Program-made: the position numbers and the translations under genes
Assembly (NCBI GenBank): GCA_947652605.1
Contig: OX393581.1
Coordinates: forward strand, 14,326,640 to 14,390,639
Origin: Elmis aenea
Taxonomy: Eukaryota > Arthropoda > Insecta > Coleoptera > Elmidae
Length of the DNA stretch: 64,000 nucleotides
Direction of reading: 5' to 3'
Shown: positions 11,132-23,194 of the stretch, in pieces
How positions within the stretch are numbered: position 1 is the first letter of the stretch
Layout: every line of letters begins with the position of its first letter
The notes under the pieces: model-generated
The model's database searches: none
Seen by the model: only the letters and a program-made list of their open reading frames with translations
What the model was told of the DNA's origin: nothing

Positions 11132-11360
11132 TATTATTAATGTGTATGTTTTATTTGTGTTTAAAGTTTATAAAAGTAAAATTTATTCTTACTTCGAAAA
11201 GCACTAATGTAAAAGAAAATTTATTGGATGATGTGTTGCTAGTAAGAATGAATGGATTGTGAAAATGTATATTGTATGGTACGTACAAACTGTTAAGGTA
11301 GAGTATATTTCAAGTTAATTTTTCATATATTATTAATGTGTATGTTTTATTTGTGTTTAG
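11128..11360. repeat. Pair of 36-bp direct repeats
   Basis: The string beginning ATATATTATTAATGTGTATG and ending TTGTGTTTA occurs identically at 11128-11163 and 11325-11360, with 161 bp between. It directly follows the CACCCTGTAT terminus. It may reflect a local duplication. Confidence 0.75.
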
Positions 11361-13198
11361 TTAGAGTTAATATAAGTTTTTTCTAATATCTTTTTTTTTA
11401 TTTGCAACATTCATGGAAACATTTAGTGAATTATCCACTTGAATTTATTCTTTTGTCTTTTTAAATAACTACAGCAGGATATAATTTAATTCAAATGCTT
11501 AGATTTTTAGTACTAAAACAAATTAGAACAGCACTGCTGTAGGTATTTTTATATTTTTAGATTAAAATCGTGTGTTCAATTTAAACTAATCAAGTTGTAT
11601 TTTTGCACCTTACGGGTATTATACTAAATAAAATGGTTAAATGTTAATGTGTTTAACGATTTGGTAAATTTAATATGGCGGTGGTTCGCCAGTCTAAAAT
11701 ATGCTGTCCGTGAGCAACAAAACCCATCGTCATCGTTTATATTTTAGTGGAAACGCAAATATTGTTATCGTATTTATAGAGGGTTGTGTGACTTGAAAAA
11801 AAAAATTATAAAGTCCTCGAAAAATTGTAAAACCGGTTTTAACCGTTATTATTTCGGTTCACGAAAACGAAAAAGGAATTTTTTCGGTTAGAACGAAAAG
11901 AACGAAAACGATATATATCTTTCTAATTATGCAATAAAAACTGGATGGTTCCATTTAAGTTTTTAAAGTTACTTTCGGATTTGGCCACTTCCGGTTTAAT
12001 CACGAAAACCGCTACAGCAATTCTGCATAATGCACTTTTGGGATACATTTGTTTCCCCCATTTTTGTCAGACGTCGCATATTCGAATAAAAGTGCTGGTA
12101 CGGCTGGTATGAAACACCCTGTATATGGCTGTAAAATGTATGAAGGTTTAATTAAAATAATTTCAGCTTTATTTTTTATTAAATACCTGCCATTAACCGA
12201 AAACCTTTTTTCACACAAGATGTTTATTGTTTATTAGTAAAAGCAAGACACGCTAATTTTAAATTACCTACAGGCTTGTCCACTACAGGCCATCACGAAA
12301 TCTCTCTTGACTGGCTCGTCTTTAATTACATTTGCATGGCTGTAATAGACAGAAATTAAGTGATTTATTTTCGTCTATTTTAGTAACTACCGATCAATTA
12401 TAAATGCTAATGTGTACTATCAGGAACACATTGTTGTCTACAGTTGCGTCATTCGGATAATTGATACACCAGGGGCATAAGTTCAATGTTCTAAACGTGA
12501 TATAGCCTCTTACATTCTGATCAAAATATATGACATTTATTTGCTTATTAATCATGTTAATGAATTTTACAAGATGTTCGCCACTGCACACATTAATAAT
12601 TTTCTGACGGTTTTTGATAGTCGTTTCACTCACTCTAGGTTTTAATTTTGCTCTTTTCTTATTCTGTTCGCTCACATCAAGTTTTGTAAACTCTATCCCA
12701 AGACATACATCTTATAAATACATCGCTCCTATGTTTAAATAAAGATTTATCTCATAGGTTTTTAATTGTGGGCACTCCCTTACACATGTGTAATTTTCTT
12801 GGTTTATTTTTGCGCAAATGTATTGCGAGTAGAAAATTTAAACGCGTATAAAAATAATTTAGCAAAAGTACATATGTGACAATACATAAGAAAACGAAAA
12901 AAGTCATGGTTTATTTACCCTAGCAATTTTACAGTAACATAAACATTTTCTCATAATATTGTTTCCTCAGGAGTAAAATCTTTTAAATCGCAGGTATTTA
13001 TCAACATACACCTTGAAGTTTTATCTGATAAATCGTGGTATTATTTAAGTCATTCAGTTATTAAAGTTTAATCAAATATCACTTACCTTGTATTCAAAAA
13101 ATCTCGTCGCCATGCAATAGCAGTTACAGAACTCTCGGCTTTTCATCTGTTGTATTTTTATTGGCAAATGTTATTATAAATTAATACTTAAATAAATA
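11361..13198. other. AT-rich non-coding DNA with small repeat scraps
   Basis: At 11825-11915 there is a scrap rich in AACCG and CGGTT words, like the MITE at 2364-2821. Near 12105, AAACACCCTGTATATGG looks like a stray palindromic-element end. A 93-aa minus-strand frame at 12394-12675 (MSEQNKKRAKLKPRVSET at its start) has no domain I recognise and no neighbouring splice signals, so I leave it uncalled. Confidence 0.45.
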
Positions 13199-13252
13199 AG
13201 ACTGCAACTTATGAAGCGAGTTTAGAAACTGGTATTGCATTTCGACAAAATT
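13199..13252 (+). ncRNA. Hammerhead-like motif, copy 2 (degenerate)
   Basis: It reads GACTGCAA, then CTTATGA, an arm, GAAACTGG, and finally TATTGCATTTCGAC. TGCAA before the core can pair with TTGCA after it (stem I). CTGATGA is mutated at one base and the stem II arm is shortened. Confidence 0.4.
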
Positions 13253-13593
13253 AAATGATTTTTAATTAAGCTTGGATTATATTTTTAAAACCGCAATTTA
13301 CTCTGTATACACACTAAATGTTTTAAACTGTATTATTTTTTATTTTAACAATTAGATACTCAAATATTTTTTAAAAAATAGTTTAACAGGCCTTTAACGC
13401 ATTTATATGTTTACAATAATGAAATTTCTGTTGCAATGTTTTATTAAACTGTTCTTGCATTCTATGTTAATCCCAAAGTAATAACTAATTCAAGAATAGT
13501 TGTACCAAGAAACGCGTATTTATTACTAAGTACACTTTTTCCAGTTTAATGACTTTAACACCAGTTCAGCTAAATGTAATTGATACACCGTAC
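13253..13593. other. AT-rich non-coding DNA, nothing recognised
   Basis: No gene or bounded repeat seen. The last 8 bases (CACCGTAC, 13586-13593) are the left duplication of the next element. Confidence 0.5.
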
Positions 13594-14576
13594 CAGTGGC
13601 GGCCGGTGAAAATTTTAAGTAGGGGTGCTGTTTAATATATAGCCAGGTTATTAAAAAGTTCATAAAAAAAGGTATATGTTAAATAAATTTGTTATTCATA
13701 ATAAAGGGATACACAAAAAATATTATTACAAGAATTATATTCGTGAAAAAAAAATCGTATTTACAAAAATCTATTATTTAAAAATAAACTCCATTCTTCT
13801 ATTTTTGCCTTGGCAAAATTTCTCAATAACCATTTCATTTAAATTTTGAATTTGTGAAACCATCGTTTTTTCAATTGATACCATACATAGTGCTGTCAAC
13901 CGTTCTTGACTCATAGTCATAGTATTTCTTAAGTACGATTTTACTCTTTTTAAAGTGGAAAAACACCTTTCTGCTTCTGAAGTAGTCCATGGAATTGTTA
14001 CTAAAATTTTGATAAGTTTAATCATTCACTAAAAACACTTGCTAAGTTTTCTTCGTTTAATGCATTTAATAGTTCCAGCAATCCTCTAAAATTATGGAAT
14101 TCTTTTCTGGTATAACAACATAATTATAAAAAATTTCGTATCTTACTTCCGTAGCGCAAACTAATAAAGCCACTGTCCTGTTCTGGCGTACGCGCTAAAG
14201 CTAAAGCATCATCCACTTTGCATATGGTCGACTGTATCGGAACTGCGAAATTGGCAGTGCCGGTGTTGCATTTACTTGCAGACAACGAATATCGCCGGAT
14301 CTAGCCCTGTGTCTAGCCCGAGACTAACCGAATATTATAAAAGCGGAACTGCTCTGGCTGGCAGTTCCACTGTTCGCAATGTAGCTATAAAGCGTTTAAT
14401 CACTCTTTTCACGATTTCCAAACGCAATTTATATCTTTAACATGTATAATTGCATTTATATCATGCTTGTAAATATTGTTTTTAATATTTTCTTTTAAAC
14501 AATAATAAATTTGGGTTTTTCATTTTTTTGCTGGGGGTGCTGCAGTGCCGCAGTGCTTATGCACGAGCCGCCACTG
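13594..14576 (-). mobile_element. Internally deleted hAT transposon (ZMYM1-type), 983 bp
   Basis: The termini CAGTGGCGGCCGGTG and CACGAGCCGCCACTG form a 15-bp inverted repeat with few mismatches. They are flanked by a perfect 8-bp duplication, CACCGTAC (13586-13593 and 14577-14584). The element keeps only the 3' end of a transposase gene on the minus strand, so it is an internally deleted derivative that would have depended on an autonomous relative. Confidence 0.93.
13774..14115 (-). pseudogene. hAT transposase C-terminal (dimerisation) fragment
   Basis: This is the C-terminal end of a hAT transposase. Read from about 14115 downward, it shows FHNFRGLLELLNALNEEN, then (after a stop near 14026) LIKILVTIPWTTSEAERCFS, then TLKRVKSYLRNTM and QERLTALCMVSIEK. 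The SEAERCFSTLKRVK-SYLRNTM block is the hallmark of the hAT dimerisation domain, in the form found in ZMYM1/DUF4371-type transposases. The catalytic core upstream is missing because of the internal deletion. The frame ends at 13774 with RRMEFIFK and a stop, inside the element's left half. Confidence 0.9.
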
Positions 14577-14584
14577 CACCGTAC

Positions 14585-15688
14585 TCATATTAACCTTATT
14601 TGTTGCTTTTTCTCCATTCTTTACAAGTGAATTTATCACTTTAGTGAGCTACTTACAGTTTTGTTTTGCAAAAATTACCAGATTAAACACTGATATATGT
14701 AATTTTACAGAACGCTTAAGTAATTTATGTGTAACCGGGAATCTACCGCGACTTACCAAGTGTACTGCAATGAACACTTTAATATATTATGTACTTGTCT
14801 TGTTATAAAAGACAAATTGTGTGATTATACGAAGTAACGTATGTGTACAGACATATTAAAGTAAATGTAGGGAATATTACCAAGTTTGGTCGATCATTTT
14901 TCAAGAGATTACATGAGTTTGCTACAAAATGGATTTTTATTTTGGTTTAGATCAAGATAGCTAGGAAACTGGAATAAATATTAAGCCGTGTGTATTGGCT
15001 TTTGCGGTAACGATATTGTTTGTTATTTATCTCAATTTGCTAAAGTAATTGATGAAAAGACGGATTTTTAACCGTGGGGAAAATAATGATTGACTAATGT
15101 TTTTCAGTGGTTTTAAGATATGATAAATTGACTTATAAGTGGATCTACTTTTCCCCGAAAATAGATAATAATGAAAAGCACATTTTATATAGTTAAGTGC
15201 AAACATTCTGCTCCATGAATTGATAAAAATAAAAATTTGAAACCACACCAAACCAATGTTGGTATTAGTTTTGGTATCAGCAGTGGATTGCAAACAACTC
15301 ATTTAATTATTATTTTCTTTAACTTTTTTCCCAAACTATTTTTGTACCATCAAGTATAACCGAGTTATTAACGATTTTAAGAAAATGCCAATTTTTATTT
15401 ATGTTTATTATCTAGCGAGCCATGAAACGTTTTTAAAACATTAAAGCAACACTGGTTAGGTCTCAGAAAGGAGAACGATTTGTCTAATTTAAACTTCTTT
15501 GTTGCTCTTACCGTTCACGAGATACCAATAGTGGCCCTTCTATGTGGAGCATATTGAGATTAAACGTAGTGTTTTGTTTCTTGTTTTTATTTATAAACAA
15601 AATTGGACTAAACATAGCGATTGAAATAGAAATTTAAACAACTAAACGTAATGCAATTTCAGTTTTATAATTATTCAGAGAAGAGTGT
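14585..15688. other. AT-rich non-coding DNA
   Basis: No gene is supported. Near 15512, TACCGTTCACGAGATACC is similar to the right arm of the palindromic repeat at 54885-55735 (TACCGTTTACGAGATCTCC), so a fragment of that family lies here. Confidence 0.45.
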
Positions 15689-15696
15689 TAGTTAGG

Positions 15697-16050
15697 TTCT
15701 TAGGGGCCTAGGGCTTATTGAAGTCTAATGGGGCCCCATTTTTTGTTAGATTAAGAATCTTTAAATTGGGGTTAAAATTCAATTTTAATAACATCAAAAT
15801 CATAGTTGAAATATATTTATTTATGAAACGGTGTTGAATGATGTTATATTGATTAAAATTAAAAAAATAATACTCTAAATTATCATTATTATTATATTAT
15901 TAATATTAACTATTTTTTGCTATACGATAAGTGCTCATTGTTAATGAAAAAGTATAAAAAATTTATGATAATAATTCAATTTTTGTGGGCCCTTGACACT
16001 TGGGGGCCCAGGGCTTAAACCCTATTAGCCCCCATGTAGATCCGCCTCTG
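15697..16050. mobile_element. hAT-type MITE, GGGGCCC-rich ends
   Basis: The right end is GTAGATCCGCCTCTG and the left end TTCTTAGGGGCCTAGGGC. GGGGCCCCA on the left and GGGGGCCCAGGGCTTAAACC on the right are the subterminal GC-rich blocks around an AT-rich centre. An 8-bp duplication TAGTTAGG lies at 15689-15696 and 16051-16058. The left terminus has decayed. Confidence 0.78.
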
Positions 16051-16058
16051 TAGTTAGG

Positions 16059-16981
16059 TCCTTTTATAGCCCAAAAACAAATACATTGGACCAGTGAATA
16101 TTATTTGCTTAATAAATTTATAGATTTGGATTCGTAAAAACGTGGATAAACTTGGTAGATAGACTTAATCAGTATTTTTTAATTGACCAAAATGAAAAGC
16201 TCTAAACAACTCTTAAAAACAAAGAACAATTGACCTAAACCACTTTAAAATAACACAAAGAGACCCGAAATATTTCCATCAATTCACTTTAGCGTTTTGA
16301 AGACAAAACCAACCATTACATATTTCGTTTAAGAAATCAACGGTAAATAAGACATAAAATTTACATAATCCTGACCAACTTTGATATAATTTACAAACCT
16401 ATCTTTCGGATATGCTTGTAAAATCGATCAGTCAATTATTAACAGTAACCCAACGGCAATGATTTTAGTGTTGTAGATTAATAGCAATACTATTATTTCA
16501 CTCTAACTATTGCGCGTTATAATAATTTACATATTTTATAACACCCATCAATCAAAACTCTATTTTATCCAAACCATTTATCAACTATTTCGGCAATAAT
16601 CGATCAATTTAATAATATACCGATTACTTGAAAGACTTTTTTAAAGTTAATTACAGAAATTTATGATTAAACAAAAATAATCGCTTTGGAATAACGATAT
16701 AGTTGCCAAAAATAAGTTTGGAAGAATATGTTTAAACAATTAAACATTTACACAAATCGCGCTTTTGGTACAAACAGATAAATTTTAAACATTTATTTTG
16801 TTGTTTACAAAATAAATATACTTTACGCACTAACGCGATCCAGCTAAATATTTTAAATTACCGCATGTAAACATAAGTCAGCAACCATTGTCACGTAGTT
16901 GTACGTTGAGAAACATAAAACGAAACAGAATTAACTATAAGCAAATAAAAACACGAACAGATCATGATTTTTTTGTCAATA
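16059..16981. other. AT-rich non-coding DNA, nothing recognised
   Basis: No coding sequence or bounded repeat seen. Confidence 0.5.
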
Positions 16982-17223
16982 TACTTATTATTAGGATTTC
17001 TCACATTTGACAAATTAGTCCTGGAAAAAATCGGACATTTTCCCGGGATTGTCCGGGATTCCGGGATGTAATAAATTATGTCAATATTTTGAAATAAATA
17101 ACCCGAAAAAGGAAGAGGGCGGTTTATTATTTAAAAACAACTCCAAGTCGTATATGTAGGTAATACATTTTGCTTCATGATTATTATAAATAATAAATTA
17201 ATATTGGTGAGAGGAATACATGT

Positions 17224-17442
17224 TTAAGAAATATTACCTTTCCATTTTAATTTCATTTTAATGAAGTCGATAACGTAGTTTTTAGAATGAATTTTTGTAA
17301 TATGATCAAGAACACAAAGGTGATCTATGCTTCGGTCACCTTGTCTTGTTCTCAATTTATAAACAGAAAGTTCTGCTGCATAAAATGCTATCTCAAACTC
17401 TGTTGAAGTAGGTGAAATTGTCTTGAGAGCATCTAACAGCAA
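17224..17442 (-). pseudogene. hAT transposase C-terminal remnant (outer copy)
   Basis: The frame reads LLDALKTISPTSTEFEIAFY, then AAELSVYKLRTRQGDRSIDH and LCVLDHI. This is the degraded hAT dimerisation motif, usually of the form 'LLDALxTIxPTSxEAERAFSAAG-LFVTKLRTRL-DRSID'. The key E-A-E-R-A-F-S run has become EFEIAFYAA. There is no catalytic core in this fragment. It reads toward the element's left terminus, as in related hATs where the gene's 3' end lies near one inverted repeat. Confidence 0.8.
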
Positions 17443-17589
17443 AGAAACATCGTTTTATCAACAAACTTTATTTTTTACGGTATTTTTCTTCGCATTAGCA
17501 GGGCACACAAAAATAGAACTGTGAACGTATTTTGTTTTGATGATATAAACTTTGTCATGGAGACCGGGCTTTTTACACACACGTCGAAT

Positions 17590-18398
17590 TAGGGTTTCTC
17601 ATATTTGACATTTTTGCTTGTGCCGGGATTCCGGGAAGAAATCGGTCGTCTTGCCGAGAAATCCCGGGATCCCGGGATGTAATAAATTATGTCAATATTT
17701 TAAAATAAAAAACCCGAAAAAGGAAGGGAGCAGTTTATTACTTAAAAACAACTCCAAGTTAGTTATATAGTTAATATATTTTACTCAAGATTATTATTAA
17801 TAATAAAATAATATTGGTAACAGAAATATACATTTGAAAAATATTACCTTTCTATAGCAATTTTATTTTAATGAACACAATAACATAGTTTTTACAATAA
17901 ATTTTTGTAATATGATTTAAGAAAACAAAGTTTATCTATGCTTTGGTCAATTAGTCATATTCTTAATTTATTAACAGAAAATCCGCATAAAATGCTTTCT
18001 CAGCTTCTATTAATGTGGGTGGAATTGTCTGGAGAGCATCTAGCAGCAAAGAGACATTGTTTATAACAATAAAATTGCATCTGTAAGCTATTTTGCAAAC
18101 GTAATTCGATGATTTAAACTTTGTCATGGAGACTTTCTTAGGCATACTAGGGGTGTACATAATTTGTTAATCTAAAGCAGAAAAACTATTTTTGAATAAG
18201 AATAAAGTTTCTTCATAATTTAATGTTAGTTAAGTTCTGAGATGTATTGATAGATAGTATTACAAAGATGTTAACACAAAATAAACGAAAATAACATTTT
18301 TTGAATATTCCGGGACAATACGTTTTTCCCGGGAAATACAAAGTAGGTTAAAACGGACCAAGATCCCGAGAACCCGGGTTCAAAGGAGAGAAACCCTA
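17590..18398 (-). mobile_element. Inner copy of the same hAT family
   Basis: The ends are TAGGGTTTCTCATATTTGAC and GGAGAGAAACCCTA, forming a short inverted repeat. CCCGGGATCCCGGGATG lies near the left end and GAACCCGGGTTC near the right. I could not find a matching 8-bp duplication, so the exact junction (or a later rearrangement) is uncertain. Confidence 0.65.
17963..18160 (-). pseudogene. hAT transposase C-terminal remnant (inner copy)
   Basis: The frame contains LLDALQTIPPTLIEAEKAFY, the same dimerisation block as the outer copy but closer to the family form (EAEKAF). It stops soon after, at ADFLLIN. The equivalent of the KLRTR-DRSID tail can still be read out of frame in the following bases. 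The upstream part, MPKKVSMTKFKSSNYVCKIA, is not diagnostic. Confidence 0.75.
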
Positions 18399-18768
18399 CT
18401 ACGGGTGTATAAATTAGAAAAATTATTTTTAAATAACAATAAGGTTTTTTTCATAATTTAAGTTAGAAAAGACGTTAATTAAAAACTCGAATAAGGTATG
18501 ATAATGTTACAACGATCTTAACACAAAATAAACGAAAATAACGTTTTTCAAATATCCTGAGATTTCTTGGGACAATAAGTATTTCCCAGGCAATATCGAA
18601 ATAGGTTAAAAATGGCCCAGCATCCCGGGATCCCGGTAAAAAAAGCCTAGTACTTATTCATCACTAATATACTTTTTTAATTAATCCTTCGTTGATTGGT
18701 TAATCTATTATATGCTTAAACAAGGGAACTACATTTACACCGTAGGGTAGAGCAAGACTGATTATAAC

Positions 18769-20014
18769 CAGGGTTGAGCAGATTTAAATCAATTGATTTA
18801 AATCAAGATTTAAATCATGATTTAAATCAAGTGATTTTTTAAAAAAAATCATTGATTTAAATCAAGTGATTTAAAAAAAAAATTATCAATTTAAATCACA
18901 GATTATATGAGTAGATACGATATAATAATTATAATAAAACAAAATTGTATTACTATTAGTAATTAAATACACGAAATGGTGAATAAACCATATCAATTTG
19001 CTCTTGTAAAGTAATATTCATTGTGGAAATGCAATAATTCAAAAAAAAATTAAAAAGTTTTTGACGTTAGCGAAGTGCAGTCAGTTTTTTCAATTTCCAC
19101 GGCACTTTATTGCTTCAATAACGATTTGAAGAAAAATGTCAAATATCTCGAAAAGTATGAGTTTTGGGTATAGGACATACTTAACTAAATATGAAGCTCT
19201 TTTAAAGACGAATTCGATGACATAAAAAATACAGGGGTTCGCATTTGAAAAAATCGAGTTACGAGCTTTTGAAAATCATGAAAGTTGCCACCTATTTATA
19301 AACACTCCTGTATGTGTGATTCAAATTTTTTCATATCGAGCGAACAGAGAAATTTTTTCTGCATGTCCATACCAAATTAAAACTCTGTACTTCAAAATAA
19401 CTTCAAAAGAATTTTTTAAATAAAGACTTAAAACCTTGAATAATTTAGAAAATTAATTTTTTTTTACAACGCCTTATAAAAACCTTTAGTATTTTATATT
19501 GATGCAAATTTAAAATTAAGGCGGTCAAAAATATTAAATAAAAAATTGGGTGTTGTACTTGAAATATAAAAGTTACTATTAGTTCCAGAAAGGTGACTCA
19601 CCCTGTATATTTGAAAATATTTTTATTGTGTTGTTTAGAAAAACCTGTATAAAATAGTATTTGATTCAACTTCATATCTCAAGCCGTTTAGCCACAATCG
19701 ACCGATCCCGCACTAATGACTCACCCTGTATATAATTAATTAAAGATCACCATTTAGCACTGATTTTTCAAAATTCTTAATCATTATATTTAATTTTTCA
19801 TTTTGACAAAAATTCACCAATGAATTAAATATATTGGTTATTAAATATATTAGCACAAAACAGAAATAGCATGTGAATATATCACTATATTCGATAATAT
19901 GGTACATTCGATTTAAACCAAAAAAATCTGATTTAAATCAAAAAAATCTGATTTAAATCAAATAAATCGATTTTTTTGATTTTTTTTTAAAAATCATGAT
20001 TTTTATCTACCCTG
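18769..20014. mobile_element. hAT-type element with ATTTAAATC palindromic ends
   Basis: It begins CAGGGTTGAGCAGATTTAAA and ends CATGATTTTTATCTACCCTG. A perfect 8-bp duplication ATTATAAC lies at 18761-18768 and 20015-20022. The ends are built from repeated GATTTAAATC/TGATTTAAATCA words, which are themselves palindromic. No transposase is visible. A later insertion of the CACCCTGTAT repeat occupies 19125-19735. Confidence 0.88.
19125..19735. repeat. Modular CACCCTGTAT repeat, copy B
   Basis: It matches copy A at 10505-11131: the start TCTCGAAAAGTATGAG, the middle GTGACTCACCCTGTATAT, and the end CACTAATGACTCACCCTGTA. It is nested in the ATTTAAATC hAT element, so it is the younger of the two. 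Confidence 0.75.
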
Positions 20015-20022
20015 ATTATAAC

Positions 20023-21183
20023 TAATTAATAAACTAGCTAACAAGAAAACAAAAAATATATCAACCCTTTTCTTTTTATTGTGGCACACTGGCACACTAG
20101 AAATAACCGATAATAGAAATTATTCAAGGCTTTAAATCTTAAATATCTCGTTACCGTGTTGGATAAAGTATCTTGTACCGAAAAAATTAATGATACTTTT
20201 GTGTTGTATTAAATAGTGATATTCTTTTGCTTTTACATTGCCTGGGTTTTAAGATAAATGATAAAATCTGCAGTTTATTAAATATAAACCACAGTTGGCT
20301 TTAACATTTAAAACACGTATATTTTTTAATAATATTTGGCTACGTATCTACATTTATTTTCAAATCTTACCTCCAAACAAAAAAAGTTTAAAGGAATAAA
20401 ACACAGCTCAGTATCATAATTGTAAAAAATACAACGAAACTAAAAGTAAATAACAGAAGTCATCGTGATAACAGTCAAAACGTATTCAGGGCGCCTCAAC
20501 AAGTACTCGTATGAATACGTCGAAATCTCAAATGCGAACATTTTTACGACCACAATACCTTTCTTCATGCTACATAATATGGTGAAAGTAAAAATTCTAC
20601 AAGCAGACAGTAGTCAACGATAATGCCGTATATGCCAGACTAAACGACGCACTTTTATCAGTTATTAGATTAATTACCATTGTGTCCGATGAATCATAAA
20701 TAATTGAACAATCGAAGTTTGCGTATGCCGCATTTAAACAACGAAACAAAAGACGGTTGTAACAAAAGCACTTGGAAATTTTTAACACTTTAAAATTTGA
20801 TCAAATTATCAATGCAATAACAATTAGGGGAACGTGGGACAGAATAGGGTATTTAACGTTTTAGGACTTACATGAAATAGGGCAATATTTTCGTTTTTGT
20901 GATATCAATCCCTATATTATCAAATAAATAACTGAAAACGATGTTAGGATAACAGTGTAGTAATAATAATCCACAAATATACCTACAAATTGAAAGAAAT
21001 ACATGCAATCGGTATGTATGTATGTAACTTTTTCTCTAATGCAAAATCATTTTTTACAATAAATACAAATTTGTACAGCATCGTCTTCATTGCTTTCAAG
21101 TCGCGCACAAGAGTTGTAAGCCCATTTCAGGCGAGAGAAACATCTATTTTAATTCATCCTTCTCTAAAATAATCAAGACAATA
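20023..21183. other. AT-rich non-coding DNA
   Basis: No gene is supported. At 20828, AGGGGAACGTGGGACAGAAT looks like one end of a repeat in the style of the one at 61660-62375. Confidence 0.45.
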
Positions 21184-21747
21184 TTGGGTGAATCAGTTTG
21201 ACTGTCGCACCCCTATAACTTTTTAATTACTGAAAATAACCCCAAAAAACCTTATATTTTTGAAAACGGCGACAAATTCTCTATTAATGATGTGCATTTG
21301 TTATAACTACGATGTCAAATAATAAATCGACGTTTATCATTTGTTTTTATTTTTATTAAAAATTAATTTTTAATACATTTCCATTGATAGTTATAGTATA
21401 ATTTTTAAGATTTGATCGTTTTTTATTCTGTTAAATAGACTGTTTGCTATAATTTTAATAAACTTTGGAACTGATTTTTCTTGAAACATTTCTTTTGTAG
21501 CATATTTTTTTAATACACGATCGGATTCAGAATTAAATTCTCTTCCCGAATCAACGAAGAAATGTATTTGGGTAATTTAAAAAAAAACAGTTGCCTATCG
21601 CGGATTTGACATACGTCATCGTAGATATAACAAATGCACATCATTTAATAGAGAATTTGTCGCCGTTTCCAAAAATATAAGGTTTGTTGGGGTTATTTTC
21701 AATAATTAAAAAATTATTGGGTGCGACAGTCAAACTGAATCACCCGG
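21184..21747. mobile_element. Palindromic MITE with about 145-bp arms
   Basis: The left arm starts TTGGGTGAATCAGTTTGACT and the right arm ends AGTCAAACTGAATCACCCGG. The arms stay paired through CGGCGACAAATTCTCTATTA and ATGATGTGCATTTGTTATA. It is flanked by TA on both sides (possible TA duplication). No coding sequence. Confidence 0.82.
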
Positions 21748-21749
21748 TA

Positions 21750-23190
21750 TAGGCATTCATCTCCTTTTATCAGTTTCTTCTCTGTTACTACATGATAGAG
21801 TTATGGGACGATTTGGGGGAGTAGGTCTACAGGTTTTGCTTCTTTGGTGGGTGCTTTTTTTTGGAGGACATACATCACAATTAGTCTTTTTTATGATTGT
21901 TTATAATAAGCGTGGCAGACAATTTATTTTTACTGCACGTAAAGCTTTGCCCATGCCTACACCATATAAAGCATACAATGAATACATTTGACCAAAATTA
22001 CTACTTCCTGGATATAATTTAAATTCCATTTATTTGGTGAATGGTAGATAATAGCTATTTTAATGGCAAAAAAAAACTTTTTGGATAAAACACTAGACTA
22101 ATTTAAAAGATATTACATAAAATACCAATACAAAAATAAACGCGTAAAGATAAATTAGGTTAAATTGTAAGGAGAAAACAGATTAAGGCCAAAGTTACAT
22201 TTAGGTCAACTGACTTATGGCCAAAAGTCGAATCCTATTAGAGCTTGAGGATTAAGCCAAATTGTCCTACTGGTACCAATATTTAAATTAAATAACATTG
22301 TCATCAGTTTTTGTGCAAAAAAAAGACAGAAGTAATTATTGGGATACCGGAAAAAAATTCCTAATTTTTAATGACTTAATACAATAATCATTTTAATATA
22401 CGTCTATAATTATTAAAATTTCGAAAAAGTTAAGATATTCCGTTTCTCAAAGACAATTGTCTATTTAATTCAACATTTCAAAACATCTTGGCAAATAAAA
22501 GTGTTTAGCATGTCAATTAACAATGAAAATGTACAGCAACGTTACATTATAATCAAATTTTGCCCAGTCACAACGTTAAAATATGGGAAAACTCATTCAT
22601 GTGGTATAAAATGAGTTGAATGCTTAGGTATTTTCAAAACAAACTCGTTGTTGCAACAATTTCACAGTTGCTGACTGTTAAGGTTAACACGCAATATAAT
22701 TCAATTGTCCAAAGCCATATAATTTGCGTTATAAGCAACTTTACCTCGTCATAAAAAATGCTTAACATATTACACGCAACCTCCAAAGTGATTTTATCGA
22801 CGAGCGGTAGTAAAACAAAATTTGTTTTGTTCACGCAGATGCGTCAATTGTAGAATCCGTTCAGAAAGTTTATATGAATCTTTTCAGTAAGGTGAGATAA
22901 TATCCATACTTTGATGAAATCTTCATAATCTTGTAAATCCTAACTTCATCCATTAGATTGCCATTGGTAAGATTTTTAAATTTTATAAATCGAATGGCCG
23001 TTGTATCGTAATAAAGTTTAAAAACTTGTAAGCTCGAACCACTTTTATTATGTACATGTCAGGAAATAGAGGCCACTCATAACTTTTAAACTGTAAGCCG
23101 AAATTAGCCAATATTTTAAATCTGCAATATTACAAGGATGACAAAAATCTTCAAGAGAAAAAAAGTGTAGGTATTTTTATGTCGTAAAAT
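21750..23190. other. AT-rich non-coding DNA, no gene seen
   Basis: Two short open frames (21803-21991 plus, 22634-22834 minus) show no known motif and no splice context. Confidence 0.45.
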
Positions 23191-23194
23191 AAAC

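Larger units (their letters stand above)
16990..18650 (-). mobile_element. hAT element nested with a second copy of itself
   Basis: The outer boundaries are ATTAGGATTTCTC (left) and AAAAAAGCCTAG (right), with an 8-bp duplication TACTTATT at 16982-16989 and 18651-18658. The first 470 bp (TCCCGGGATT-rich end, then ACCCGAAAAAGGAAG) are repeated from 17590, and the terminal parts recur in mirror order at 18145-18398 and 18399-18650. The simplest reading is one family member inserted into another. Each left half carries a minus-strand remnant of the transposase C-terminus. Confidence 0.8.

Noticed and set aside
12394..12675. A 93-aa minus-strand frame
   Set aside because: No known motif, no splice signals and no repeat association; it could be chance.
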